A stretch of DNA of 64,000 bases, taken from positions 3,443,884-3,507,883 of the forward strand of contig NC_081332.1 in the NCBI RefSeq assembly GCF_022539665.2, written 5' to 3'. The position numbers and the translations under genes are program-made. Numbering within the stretch: position 1 is the stretch's first letter; each line of letters begins with the position of its first letter. Of the stretch, positions 40,440 through 52,400 are shown piece by piece. The stretch is from Daphnia carinata. Its lineage: Eukaryota > Arthropoda > Branchiopoda > Diplostraca > Daphniidae. Under the pieces are notes generated by a model. It had not been told where the DNA came from, did not search any database, and saw only the letters and a program-made list of their open reading frames with translations.

Positions 40440-42960
40440 TTTGTATTTCCATGCAGAAGTACCAGAGTAATGTGACAAACATTCACAACGGTGATTACTC
40501 TTCACAGAGCTAACATTTAGTATGCTACTATTATATGTTTTATAAATTTAGTTATAATTTAATTCAGCTTTTTATTTAGTGGAATATAATTTATTTCAGT
40601 TTTTCTGATGCAGTTTGGAAGCCACTTGGAGTAAACTTTTCGTCAGGTACTCACAAAAACAGATTGGCAAATCTAACAAAAGGTATGCAATGGGTAACAA
40701 TTTTATTACAGTTAGAATTAGTTTTTCCTAACATACATTTCGAACTCATTTTTGACACAGTTAACATATACTCGCATTACATGAGGATGGGTGAGATTTT
40801 GTTCCAGGAATTTCAGGCGTTGCGACTGAAAGATTGGCGAGCCAAAGGACGCCCTGCCCTGTTTACCACAGCGTTGAAGGATTGATGTATCCACTGCCAA
40901 ATCGCCACAGCTGGAACGTTTGTATCGGCGACAAGCACCCACCAGCAGCAGACGAAATCCGAAGTGTGTGTACGTGCGCGTGTGACTCGTTTGACAACAT
41001 CGTAACTCTCGAGCGAAAAGCGAGTATTTCGAGATTATTGTTGAAGTTGTGGGCAGTTCTTGGTCCATGTGTGATTCAACGTAAAGGTATGTGCAGCTTT
41101 CAATCGCCCAGTTTCTTGCTTTCCCATATTTCTTTTAACAGTTTGACACTTTCGACGTAAACACCCCGAGGAAAAGACGTCTTGCATTAAGTTGTTGAAA
41201 GTGTGGGTGAAGGACCGATTTTTGTAGCGTCATCCAAAGCTATTAGCAATGCTGTTGGATGTCAGAATCATTTACCTTATTGCCTAGACTTTCATTGCCT
41301 TCTAAAATCGTCTGCTCGACGAAACTCTATTTGCAAAAATGCTTAAGTATCTTTCAGTGTTACTCCTGTTGAAGCCGAGGCGAATAGCTGAAACGCAAGT
41401 ATCATTTCATCTCTTTTTTGCCTCATCATTGTACGGAAACTATGTTGGTAACTCTTTGTTTTGCGTTTTTGTGTTTTGTTAAAACTTCACATATCATTTT
41501 CAAGTGAAATTTTTATTTGTTTTTAGGTAGCTGTACGGATGTGTAAAGAATGGTGGTTGCAGGTCATGAGAGCCATTCCTTTATACAATACCTTTCCATT
41601 TTTATTGCTTTAATTTTTGTCATTTTAGCCGCTGAATGTAGCTGGAACAGAACACATTGGAATTTTAACGTCAAGACATCTGGCTGGTTGGACGATTAAA
41701 CATCCCTCTGTGGGGACACAGACATTGCGTCTAGTTTTTATCTGTAGATTATTTCTGAGATAATAACTTTGTCACCAACACCGTGACTTTGATAACCAGC
41801 AGTTGAACAGCCTTTCAATTCCAAACAAAAGGAGTCATGGTAATTGTATGTTTTGTATACATTTCTGTATAAACTATCACTTATCTAGATTTACTCAATT
41901 GACATGACACTATATGGCTGGCATTGGAGTAGATAATGCTGTTCATATGCAGAATATGTCACTGAGAAGGGGTTCTATTATGGTAGGAGTACCATGTTTT
42001 ACTACAGGCTGACCAGAATCACAAACACATTGATTGAAAACTATCATCAGTTTCAACAATTGGTACGTAAAATAGTAATAATACAAAATTGTAATAATAT
42101 TCAAATTGTTGTTATTATTGTTGGGAAAAAACGACAATTTATAATATAAATTATTATTTTTTTAACAGGTTAAAAACCATTTTCTAGGATGCTTAAAGTA
42201 TATTATATATAGTTATGAATTCATGTTATCCCACCAAATTGAAAATAATTGTACTAATTTTTATCTACCTTTGTCGAAGCTTTGTAAACGATAGGTTATT
42301 ATAGACATAGACAAACATACACAGACTGACACTGTAGCTTCGATAACTAGCAGTTGAACAGCTTCTCAATTTAATCGACAGGAGTTGCGGTAATTATGTT
42401 TTGTACACTTTTCTGCATAACCTGTCATTTATCTAGATTAATTTATTGCCAACATTTTATATGGCTGGTGTTGGAGTGATGCTGTACAAAGTATTGTGTT
42501 TTAGGATAGACTGACCAGAATCAAAAAGAAGTAGATTCACATATGCAGGTAATACGTTAAAATAGTGTTTTGCAGGTACAAGAATTACACATACATATTT
42601 AAACTTTATTGATAAGATTTTCGATGTTTAATAATTTCTATTTACATTCAGAAGTAACCGTTTAGTAATGTGAATTAAAGGACATGACTATATGATGAAT
42701 ACCAGCAGTGATGAAACCTAAGAGTAGCAACAAACATAAAAAGTATGGTACTATAAATTTTTTAATTAATTAGTGGTACTTAACAAATTTCAATACCTCA
42801 TTTGAATCAGTTTGAAAGGCAGCCAGAGTAACCACGCCAGCACCTACTCACTCATGGATTGAAAGGGTCGTTCCTAAAAGAAATGGAATGCTATTGGTAA
42901 CAGTTTGATTTAATTAAGAATTAGTTTACTAACATAGATTTACAACTAATTTAATCGAAG
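40440..42960 (+). repeat. Diverged copy of the inverted-repeat end (40.44-40.76 kb versus 42.64-42.96 kb)
   Basis: Both segments share, in order, CAGAAGTA, AGTAATGTGA, CAGTTTGGAAG/CAGTTTGAAAG, GGAGTAA/AGAGTAA, ACTCAC, GCAATGGGTAACA/GCTATTGGTAACA and TTAGTTT-CTAACATA. The outer end of the large palindrome's left arm therefore also exists as a direct, older copy about 2.2 kb upstream. Confidence 0.6.
41780..42530 (+). repeat. Diverged direct duplication, about 550 bp apart
   Basis: The segment around 41,780-42,030 recurs around 42,330-42,530, sharing AGCAGTTGAACAGC, TATCTAGATT, TATATGGCTGG and CTGACCAGAATCA in the same order with numerous substitutions and indels. It is an old tandem duplication. 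Confidence 0.7.
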
Positions 42961-44068
42961 TAGAGATAGAGATATCCTCTAACTTTCTACAATTAAAGAA
43001 GACAATGAAGCTAGTTAGCATAAATTCAGTTTACCTGATAAGCGAATCGATCGACGATGGTGATATAGTTGTGGTACATTTGTAGAGGCAAGACTCCGTA
43101 CGAATGTTAATATCTAGCGTCTAGACGACGCCTTAAATACTCGCAGACACGTGTCACATTATTGCTTTCCCGGAAGTAGAGCGTAGGGTAGAGGGACCTA
43201 ATTCTGAAGGTCGATAGGTTGAAGGGCAAATTTTTATTTCCAGGTGAGCCCGAGGTTATAGCCATTCCCCATCGATTGACCCTAGGTTACTTGGTTTTTT
43301 TTATTTTCTTTTCTTTTTTTTTTTTTTTTTTTGCATTTTTCTTGTTTCTTTCCAAGTGCCTAAAACAGATGAAGAACCTCGGGCATACACAAAAAAGGCG
43401 AGGGGAGGGGGGATGAAGCAAAAAAGAAGCTAGAAGCTCAGTAGCTCAGTAGCTCTTTCACCTGCACGCGGTGCACTAGTGTACATTTGTTGCTTGAAAT
43501 CCACGTCTAATTATTCTTAGAACTTTCGCACGTGCAGCCAGCTTTCGCAATTTGTAGATTCATCAATTACGCATCAATAACGCACTGCATCAGCACCTGG
43601 GTTAGCCTCTGCACTGGATTTGTTTAGTTGGGTAGTACGATAAGTCTAGATGAAATAGATAAACGTAGATTAAGTTAAGGATAAGTAGGTCTAAAGTTAA
43701 GTTAAGAGTAAGGCTACTTTAAGTAAGGCGTAAGCGTAGTCCACCTCAATTCGTTACCTTTGCACAACACTATCTCAGCCACTTTCTTTCACTTTTTTAT
43801 GCAATTATGAACCGTAGTCGTTGTTCGCAAACCATTTTCTTACTAAAAATCGTACATTTCAACTTTTTCACACAATTTCCACATGAACTGCCAATCCAAA
43901 CAACCTCCTGATCATTATCGAACGATTAATAACCAATTTATTTTCAGGAAATTTTTATCCAATGTAACTGTAATTTGTGTATCTGATCCTGTTAGAATTA
44001 AGATGACACTTATTGCTGATGAAATATTCAAAAGAAAAATGTTTTTTTTTCTCTTTTGTACAATCAGG

Positions 44069-45830
44069 AGGGTAATCTCTGGGGCCGAAGAGGACACTGG
44101 ACAATGAGGATCGCCGTCGCAGCCACTCTAATATAGCCAAGGATTTTGAGGTATTTATTTAAAAATTCAGTATCTAACCATTTATTTTTATTTATTTATA
44201 CCGATCTGGGAAGGCAACGTCTCTACCGAAGAGGACCTTTGGACAACGGGGGTTATCGGCAGGATATCCGCCCAAAATTCCAAGGTATTTCAAAAATTGA
44301 AGTTCCTTACCATGTTCATTGTATTAATCTGTGTATAGGAGGGCTGGCAACACTACCGAGAAGGATTACTCGACGTCAGGGGATCGCCGCCGAAGTCGCC
44401 AATAATTGCCAGGTATAACTTAAATAATTGTAAGTGTTTAATCGTGTTTTTTTTTATGTATTTAGGATGGTCCACATCAACACCGCGGTGGGCTACTGGA
44501 CAACGAGGTTCGCTGTCGGAGCCACCAGGAACAGTCGCCAAAAATTGTGAAGTATTTATTTGAAAGTCTTTGGTTGTGAACTATGATTTAATTTTTTTTA
44601 TGTATTTAGGAGGGCTTCACCGCCATCGAAGAGGATGCTGGACATCGAGGATTGTTGCTGGAGTAAGAAGATGGTCGCAATGGATGTATCAGGTATATGT
44701 TATACACGTTAAGTAATCGTGTTTTTATTTATGTATTTAGGATGGTCCACATCACCATCGAAGAGGGCAACTGGATAGCGACGCTCGCCGACGGAACCAC
44801 CAGGATGATGGCCTTAAGTTATCAAGTATTTCATTGAAAGTTTAACCATCATTTCATTCACCGTTAGTTTATTTTGTTTTTTTTATGTGTTTAGGAGGGT
44901 GTCATCATTGCCGAAGATGACCACTGGACAACGTGGTTCGCAGGTCGTATCCACCAGGATTATCGCCCAAACTTGTCAAGTATTTAATTGAAATTTGTAT
45001 GTTTTACACCATTTTATTTTGTTTTTGTATGTATTTAGGAGGGCTCCACCACCATCGAAGAGCATACTGAGCATCGAGGATCGCCGCTGTAGCGACGAGA
45101 TTGTCGGCACGGGTATTGAGGTTTTTTTAAAATACGTCTAAGTGTTAAATCACGTGTTTTTTTTTTTTATGTATCCGAAAGGGCTTCACCACCACCAAAG
45201 AGGACGCTGGAGCACCGATATCGTACCGTGGATGTTTCAGGTACATCATTTACTCGTTTAATTGTCTAGTCATTTTTTAAAATGTATTTAGGAGGGCTCC
45301 ATCATCGCCGAAGAGGATCACTAGACAAGGAGGTTCGCCGTCGGAGCTACAAGGATCGTCGCCCAATATTGTCAAGTATTTCATTGAAAGTTTTACGTCT
45401 TACACCATTAATTTATTTTGTTTTTGTGTGTTTACGAGGGCGCCATCGTCGCCGAAGAGGAATATTGGGCAGCGTGGTTCGCTGTAGGAGTCACCAGTAT
45501 TGTCACCCAAAATCGTCAGGTATTTCATTCAAAGTTATAAGTTTTACACTATGATCTCATCTTGTTTTAATGTATTTAGGAGCGCGGCATCACCATCTGA
45601 GAGGATGCTGGACATCGAGGATCGCCGCTGGAGCAACGAGATTGTCGCAATGGATGTTTCAGGTATATTTCTTTACATGTTTATTTGCCTAACCATGTTT
45701 TTTGAATGTATTTAGGAGGTCTCCGTCGTCGCTGAATAGGACCACCGGACGTCGTGGAGTGTCGTTGGAGCAACGGAAATCGCCGCCCATTCCGTCGTAC
45801 ACGCCCATTAGGTCGATGGGGGGAAAAAAA
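44069..45830 (+). repeat. Tandem array of ~140-bp exon-like units (left arm)
   Basis: Thirteen degenerate units start near 44,069; 44,206; 44,338; 44,464; 44,610; 44,740; 44,894; 45,038; 45,178; 45,290; 45,435; 45,578; 45,714. Most open with a TATGTATTTAG acceptor-like string followed by GAGGGC or GATGGTCC, contain CATCGAAGAGG, GGACA(A/T)CGAGG and TCGCCG, and close with a donor-like GTATTT or GTATAT, then an AT-rich 40-60-bp spacer. One frame of many units reads HHRRRG-LD-EVRRRSH-D. It looks like a repeatedly duplicated exon with its flanking intron ends. Several units carry stops, so coding ability is doubtful. Confidence 0.75.
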
Positions 45831-47859
45831 ATAGTACGGTTGAGTATTGCCTAATTGGCATTTTTCTACTTTATTCCATGTTACTCGTGTGTTTTACAAA
45901 TGTGTTGCTCTTGTCCTTTGTTCCTTACCGTTATTTTTCCTTACGCATTACAGCTTATAGTTTTAACTTTCACTTAGCAAGCAAATTCACTACACCTGTA
46001 CCCCACGGTTCACTCACGGTTTGTTTGCATTTTTGCACCGGGTTGGGATTAGCTAATCAGGTAATGTAGGCCTGCTTACATTGGTTTCAGGCCAAGGATT
46101 TAGTTGGTACAGGTTACTAACACTTTCTACTTCTAAAAAAAAAATAAAAAAAAAAATCTATTTTATGTCTGCATACTCTTCTTTTTGGGTATGGTTTAGT
46201 GGCTTCAGTAACATAAATAAAATAATAATCGCGTGCGACCGGGTTGCAAACCCCGATTTGACAACCCGACAAAAACGTGATGGGCCAGTATCCAACCTGT
46301 CCCGTAGGCAAGAATGAACAATCCGCTGGACAAGAAACCGGTTCGAGCGATACGGGTTTGTGGGGTTGATTGGTCTCAGTTTTACTCAACGAAATGGATG
46401 TGTTGCAACGCTGTCTCAAACGTCTGCACAGGAGTCCTTACCTCAGTTTTTTCTGAGGATACAGGTACATATTTGACAATTTCCCGATTCTTTATTTAGC
46501 ATTTAATTCAGCTTTGTTTGTTTTAGAATATAGAAGACTGGAAGGGAACGCGAAGATATAGCAAAACCAAACACAATTCACGATGATTGGCCGCAGGGTT
46601 AAAATGGTAGTGAGGTATAGTACACCATGCGACTATAGAATACTAATATGTAAAGCCTTGACTACAAAATCAACGGAGTCTTAGCAATCCTCCTTGATCG
46701 CAAAATTCAGACCAGGATCGTGAGTTGCATTTCATTTAATTAATTTCATATAAAAAAAAAATAAGCTCAGTAGCTGGTTCACCTGCAAACGATATGCATT
46801 AATGTAGATCATCGCTTCAAAAGACGGTGTAGTGATTCAGGGAATTTTCATACGTTTATGTAGTTTTCGTCTACAAGCTGAATATGTTCTTTTGTTTTTT
46901 TTTCTGTTTTTGTTTTTTGTGTACAAACTGACTAGAATAACAAAGCGTGTGGGGAATTGTATATTGGAAAGTGGAGCATGTTTTGCTTGATTCAAAATTA
47001 ATGCTCAACGAAGAAAAATGTTAGGGAATGATTTTTAAGAAAGGAAATTATTCACAAAATAAATTTATCGGGTTGTCTATTTAATACACCAGCCCACGGG
47101 AAAGGAAATGGTACTGCAAAAAATAATATAAATAATCAATGGAAAATATATAGCACTTCTAAGGAGCAGGATGGGAATATTGAGACTTCATTAATTAATC
47201 GTTGATTGTTTTAAGAAAAAAATTGTAAAGAATGATTACTTCAGTTGTACAATAATGATAATTGTTTTAAAATAAGGATGTAGTTACGTCATTTCACTGT
47301 TTAATAATTGAACTGTATAAATAATTATTTAAAAAATTATTTTACATAATATGACAAATGTTATTAGTAATGTTAATATGATTGTCTGAATACTAATCGC
47401 TTTCAAAGCATCATTGCTTGTGATCACATGTCTGATAAAAATGAATATGGGGCTAATAAAAAATAACTTATTACTCGCTACATAAATTGTGATTCAAGCC
47501 GTGGTGCTTGTACATTTTGTGGGGTTTTTCCCTCGTTGAATTTATTGTTTTTTTATTTTTTCTGCTGTCTGTAATGTTGTATGTGTTGTGTTTTGTTGTC
47601 TCCTTTTTCCTAGCGTTTGATTAGCGAAAGGTTAGTAAGTTTTAATGTAATGACGATTATATTGTGATTTAACCTCGTGTATATTAGAAGTACCGATTTA
47701 AGTTTTCGTTTATAGTCTGTATTTTTATTACCAGGGAAACATATACATATTCATTTTACACAATTTATTATAACTGAAACATTTACACAAATGACACTAC
47801 ATACAACAACTATACACAATTTGACACCCATTGAATTTTCCGTAACTCTGTGGTATTGA

Positions 47860-48645
47860 ACCCTAATATTCGGCGTAGCTTGCCGATGCTCAACCATTGA
47901 GCTATAGTCACTTACAATTTCAAGGTTTTATACCTTGAGTCAACGCACGAAAATATTGTATAGTTAATGTTTTAATCTTGCTATACTATTTGTCAGTCTG
48001 ACCAGTAAGTGTATGTGTATCATGGCGTATGTGTAGAGGTTCCAATTACGGTGTGAGAAGTTTGAGGTTCAAATCCAGTAAGGTATAGAAATAACAAAAA
48101 AGCATTAATTAAACGTAACAAATTTTTACTGTTACTTATATTTAACCTTGCTATAGCATTTACACTTTGCTATACTAATTGGCAGTCTGACCAATTAATA
48201 TATATGTTTCATGGCATGTCTGTAGAGGGTCCGGCTACCATGTCAGAAGACAAAGGTTCAACTCCATTAAGGGGTTAAAATAAAAATCGAAAATTGAATA
48301 AGATATATTATATTTTAACTCCCACTCAAATTTTTGAAAATGTGTAAAAGATGACGCTTCGCTATACCATTGGTTAGTCTGACCATACATTTCCAAAATG
48401 TTATAGCTTATGTGTAGAGAATCCGGCTACGGTATGAGAAGACTAGGTTTCAAATCGTAGGCATTGTTAAAGTTGCATGCATTAAATACATTTATGTTTA
48501 TTATATTATATTTATTGAATATGTGTAATAGGTTGTCTAAAGATGACTTGCAAAAATGGTTGTCAGCAGAATGTGACTCATGGCTCAATGGTAGAGCATT
48601 GGCTTCGTAAGTCGAATGATTTGGGATCGATCCCCAAAAGAGTTC
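47860..48645. repeat. Array of tRNA-like (tRNA-derived) elements, left arm
   Basis: Five tRNA-like segments occur near 47,870-47,930 (minus sense), 48,025-48,085, 48,215-48,275, 48,400-48,460 and 48,576-48,645. Three have a near-consensus polymerase III B box: GGTTCAAATCC, GGTTCAACTCC and GGTTTCAAATC. The last, with A box TGGCTCAATGG, folds roughly into a cloverleaf with anticodon CGT, but its acceptor stem is imperfect and the B box reads GGGATCGATCC. The middle three are embedded in ~185-bp tandem units beginning GCTATAC-ATT-G-CAGTCTGACCA. They look like SINE/tRNA-pseudogene repeats rather than working tRNAs. Confidence 0.6.
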
Positions 48646-48730
48646 AATCCTAAAATAAATGATTCAAATGAACGAATAGTATCTTCAAAGTTTTCTGAAA
48701 TTGCAATTGCTATGCGACAATCCCAAAAGT

Positions 48731-49439
48731 AAAATACATGATATAAAATGAATTTCTATACAATGCATAAGTTTTCTAACGTTCATTTACTATCATCTGT
48801 CTATACAGAGGACAATGGCTACGGTTAAAATCCGTTGTAAATTATACAAATTTCTAGATACTCTATAAAGAGTGACATATCATATTTACTATGCTACGGT
48901 TAAAAACCATTATAAATTATACAAATTTCTATATACTCAATAAAGAGTAACATACCATATTTATTGAAATTTTTTCCTTTTTTCGAGATTAACATTTGGT
49001 AAAATATCCGTTCGCGTGCTTCGCACGAAGTTACCCAACTCGACTGGCCCCGTGGAATCGTGACACCTGGGAAGGTAGGAAGACTGTGGAATCGGAGACC
49101 TGACTGGGAATCGAACCAGGAAGCTTCGAGTTGGGAAGCGGACGCTTTGCCTTTCTGGCATCTGCCCCCCTATATCCCCCCACTAGGGTAAGGTTTTCTA
49201 TTGACTTGCGCGCACTGTTCTGTTACGTAAGTGTTAAAGACTTAAACTTTCCTGAAGTGTCACAAGTATCTTAATGGTAGAGCATAGACATAGTTATATG
49301 GGATTTGAACCCACGCAATTCAACTATGTTCGTTGTGCAGAAAGGAAAATTTAATAATGGTTTTTGCATTTAGATTGCTGCATATATATTGCAATATTTG
49401 AATCATTTGATAGAATTCTAAACATCATGATGGTTTCTG
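48731..49439. other. Spacer of the large inverted repeat
   Basis: About 0.7 kb is not mirrored between the arms. It contains a direct repeat of roughly 72 bp (48,815-48,890 and 48,891-48,962; core GCTACGGTTAAAA, AATTATACAAATTTCTA, AATAAAGAGT/TATAAAGAGT). It also has a GC-richer minus-strand tRNA-like segment at about 49,075-49,165 with a perfect B box GGTTCGATTCC, and another tRNA-like fragment near 49,275-49,320. Confidence 0.6.
49075..49165 (-). repeat. tRNA-like / SINE-head segment in the palindrome spacer
   Basis: On the minus strand a segment with A-box-like GCCAGAAAGGC, a five-pair anticodon-type stem GCTTC/GAAGC and the consensus B box GGTTCGATTCC is seen. The loop lacks the usual T33, so it is probably a tRNA-derived SINE head or pseudogene. 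Confidence 0.5.
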
Positions 49440-52400
49440 CACTTGGAATTGTTGCATAGCAGTTGCAGTTTTAGAAACCTTGTGCAATGTATAGAATTTA
49501 ATACATCGTTCATTTGAATTATTTTAAGATTAAACTCTTTTGGGGATCGATCCCAAATCATTCGACTTACGAAGCCAATGCTCTACCATTGAGCCATGAG
49601 TCACATTCTGCTGACAACCATTTTTGCAAGTCATCTTTAGACAACCTATTACACATATTCAATAAATATAATATAATAAACATAAAAGTATTTAATGCAT
49701 GTATTCCCATAACTTTAGCAATGCCTACGATTTGAAACCTAGTCTTCTCATACCGTAGCCGGATTCTCTACACATAAGCTATAACATTTTGGAAATGTAT
49801 TGTCAGACTAACCAATGGTATAGCGAAGCGTCATCTTTTACACATTTTCAAAAATTTGAGTGGGAGTTAAAATATAATATATCTTATTCAATTTTCGATT
49901 TTTATTTTAACCCCTTAATGGAGTTGAACCTTTGTCTTCGACATCGTAGCCGGACCCTCTACAGACATGCCATGATACATATACGTTAGTTGGTCAGACT
50001 GCCAAATACTATAGCAAGGTTAAAATATAAGTAACAGTAAAAATTTGTTACGTTTAATTAATGCTTTTTTGTTATTTCTATACCTTACTGGATTTGAACT
50101 TCAAACTTCTCACATCGTAATTGGAACCTCTACATATACGCCATGATACACATACACTTACTGGTCAGACTGACAAATAGTATAGCAAGATTAAAACATT
50201 AACTATACATTATTTTCGTGCGTTGACTCAAGGTATAAAACATTGAAATTGTAAGTGACTACAGCTCAATGGTTGAGCATCGGCAAGCTACGCCGAATAT
50301 TAGGGTTCAATACCCCATAGTTACGGAAAATTCAATGGGTGTCAAATAGTGTATAGTTGTTGTATGTAGTGTAAATGTTTCAGTTATAATAAATTGTGTA
50401 AAGTGAATATGTATATGTTTCCCTGGTGATAAAAATACAGACTATAAACGAAAACTTAAATCGATACTTCTAATATACACGAGGTTAAATCACAATATAA
50501 TCGTCATTACATTAAAACTTTCTAACCTTTCGCAAATCAAACACTAGTACAAAGATGACAACAAAACACATACAGCATTACAGACAGCAGAAAAAATAAA
50601 AAAACAATAAATTTAACGAGTGACAAATCTCACAAAATTTTTTACCCCCCCCAAAAAGTTTTTATCACCTAGTTTTTCTATGAAGAATTTCTTTGCACAA
50701 GACAGTGTACATTTGTTGACGTCACACAGTTCCATTTGTTGCAAGATAAGTTTAATTTTTTTTACTGATATTATAACATTACATTTTGACAGTTATGTAA
50801 TGTTAAACCTTAGTACAAGGTTTGCCACAGTTTAACAACTTTCTGCAATGTCACGGATAAGATTTAGCTGCTTCATGTGAAACATGTTTAACAGCGTTGT
50901 AAAATATCTAATTTTTCTAGTAAAACCACCCGGCTTGGAACACAATTTGTGTAGCGAGTAATGAGCTGTTTTTTATTATCTCCATGTTCATTTTTATCGG
51001 ACACGTAACCCGAACACAAGCGATGATTTGTTTTGAAAGCGATTAATATTCATACAATTACATTAATATAGTATTAAGCGTCATTACTATTAACGTTTCT
51101 CATATTCTATTTGATTTTTAATCCATTTTCAATAAGCTAAACACCTATAATTTTTTAAATACTGATTTATACGGTTAAACTATTAAACAGATATTATACT
51201 TATATACTTATCATTAATCAATAATCAGACAACGACTAATGAAATACCAATGTTCCCCATCCCACTCGTTAGAAGTGCTATATATTTTCCATCGATTATT
51301 TGTATTATTTTTAGCAATATCATTTCGCCCCTGGGCTAGTGTATTAAATAAACCCAATCAGAAAGATATATTTTGTGAATAATTTCCTTTCTTAATAATC
51401 TTTCCCTAATATCTTTCTTCGTTGAACATTAATTTTAAATCCAGCAAAACATGCCCCACTTTCCAATATACAAATTCCTAGTTCATTTAACAGCATCGTC
51501 ATTCTAGCCAGTTTGTACACAAAAAAAAAAGAACATATCCAGCTTGTAGACGAAAACTACATGGGCGTATGAAATTCTCTGAATCACTACACCGTCTTTT
51601 GCCGCGATGATCTCCATTAATGCATATCGTTTGCAGGTAAACTATCTACTGAACTTATTTTTTTTTAAATGAAATGAATTAAATGAAATGCAACTCACGA
51701 TTCTGGTCTGAATTCCGCGATCAAGGAGGATTTCTAAGACTCCGATGATTTCTGTGGTCAAGGCTTTACATATTAGTATTGTATAGTCGCATGCTGAACT
51801 ATACCGCACTACCATTTTAACCCTGCGGCCAGTCATCGTGAATCGTTTGATTCTGCTATATCTTCCCGTTCGCTTCAAGTCTTTTATATTCTAAAACAAA
51901 AAAAGCTGAATTAAATGCTAAATAAAGAATCGAAAAATTATCAAATATGTTCCTGTATCCTTGGTTTGAATAACTTTCTGCACTCAAAAAAAGTTGAGGT
52001 GAGAAGCTTCATGTGCAGACATGTTTGTGAGACAGCGTTGCAAAGCAACCACTTCCTTCTCTCATCTCCGCGTTCGTCTTAAGTCTCCAATATTCTAAAA
52101 CAATCAAAGTTAAGTTAAATGCCAAATAAATAATCGTTAAATGGAAACTGTCAAATATGTACCGATATCCTTGGTTTGCATAACTTTCTTCACTGCACTA
52201 AAAAAAACTGAGGTGAGGACTCGTGTGCAGACGTTTGTGAGACAGCGTTGCAACACATCCGTTGAGGAAAACGGAGACCAATCAGCCCCACAAACCCGTA
52301 TCGCTCGAACCGATTTCTTGTTCAGCGGGTTTTTCATTCTTGCCTATGCGACAGGTTGGAACGGTTGCTGCCCCGTCACGTTTTTGTCGGATTGCCAAAT

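Larger units (their letters stand above)
37437..42734. other. Repeat-rich region without a confident gene
   Basis: After the V-ATPase 3'UTR (ATTAAA near 37,700) the sequence becomes AT-rich and repetitive. It contains a ~110-bp hairpin (38,168-38,279) and two pairs of diverged direct duplications. A short open frame from about 38,390 to 38,666 encodes a lysine-rich peptide with no family I recognise. Another open stretch lies at 40,834-41,160. None has enough support to call a gene; decayed mobile elements or non-coding transcripts are more likely. Confidence 0.45.
42735..48730 (+). repeat. Left arm of a very large inverted repeat
   Basis: This 6-kb stretch is the reverse complement, with substitutions and indels, of 49,440-55,865. 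Matches can be followed from the outer edge (TTTCAATACCTCATTTGA at about 42,790, complement at about 55,800), through GAGCCCGAGGTTATAGCCAT (43,245; complement about 55,340), through the unit array at 44.1-45.8 kb, to the inner edge near 48.7 kb. Some 200-300-bp segments look almost identical (43.44-43.75 kb), others clearly diverged (46.9-47.5 kb). No transposase- or polymerase-like frame was found in it. Confidence 0.9.

Noticed and set aside
48576-48645. Working tRNA gene with anticodon CGT
   Set aside because: The acceptor stem has mismatches, the B box departs from consensus, and a near copy lies in the other arm; a tRNA-derived repeat is more likely.
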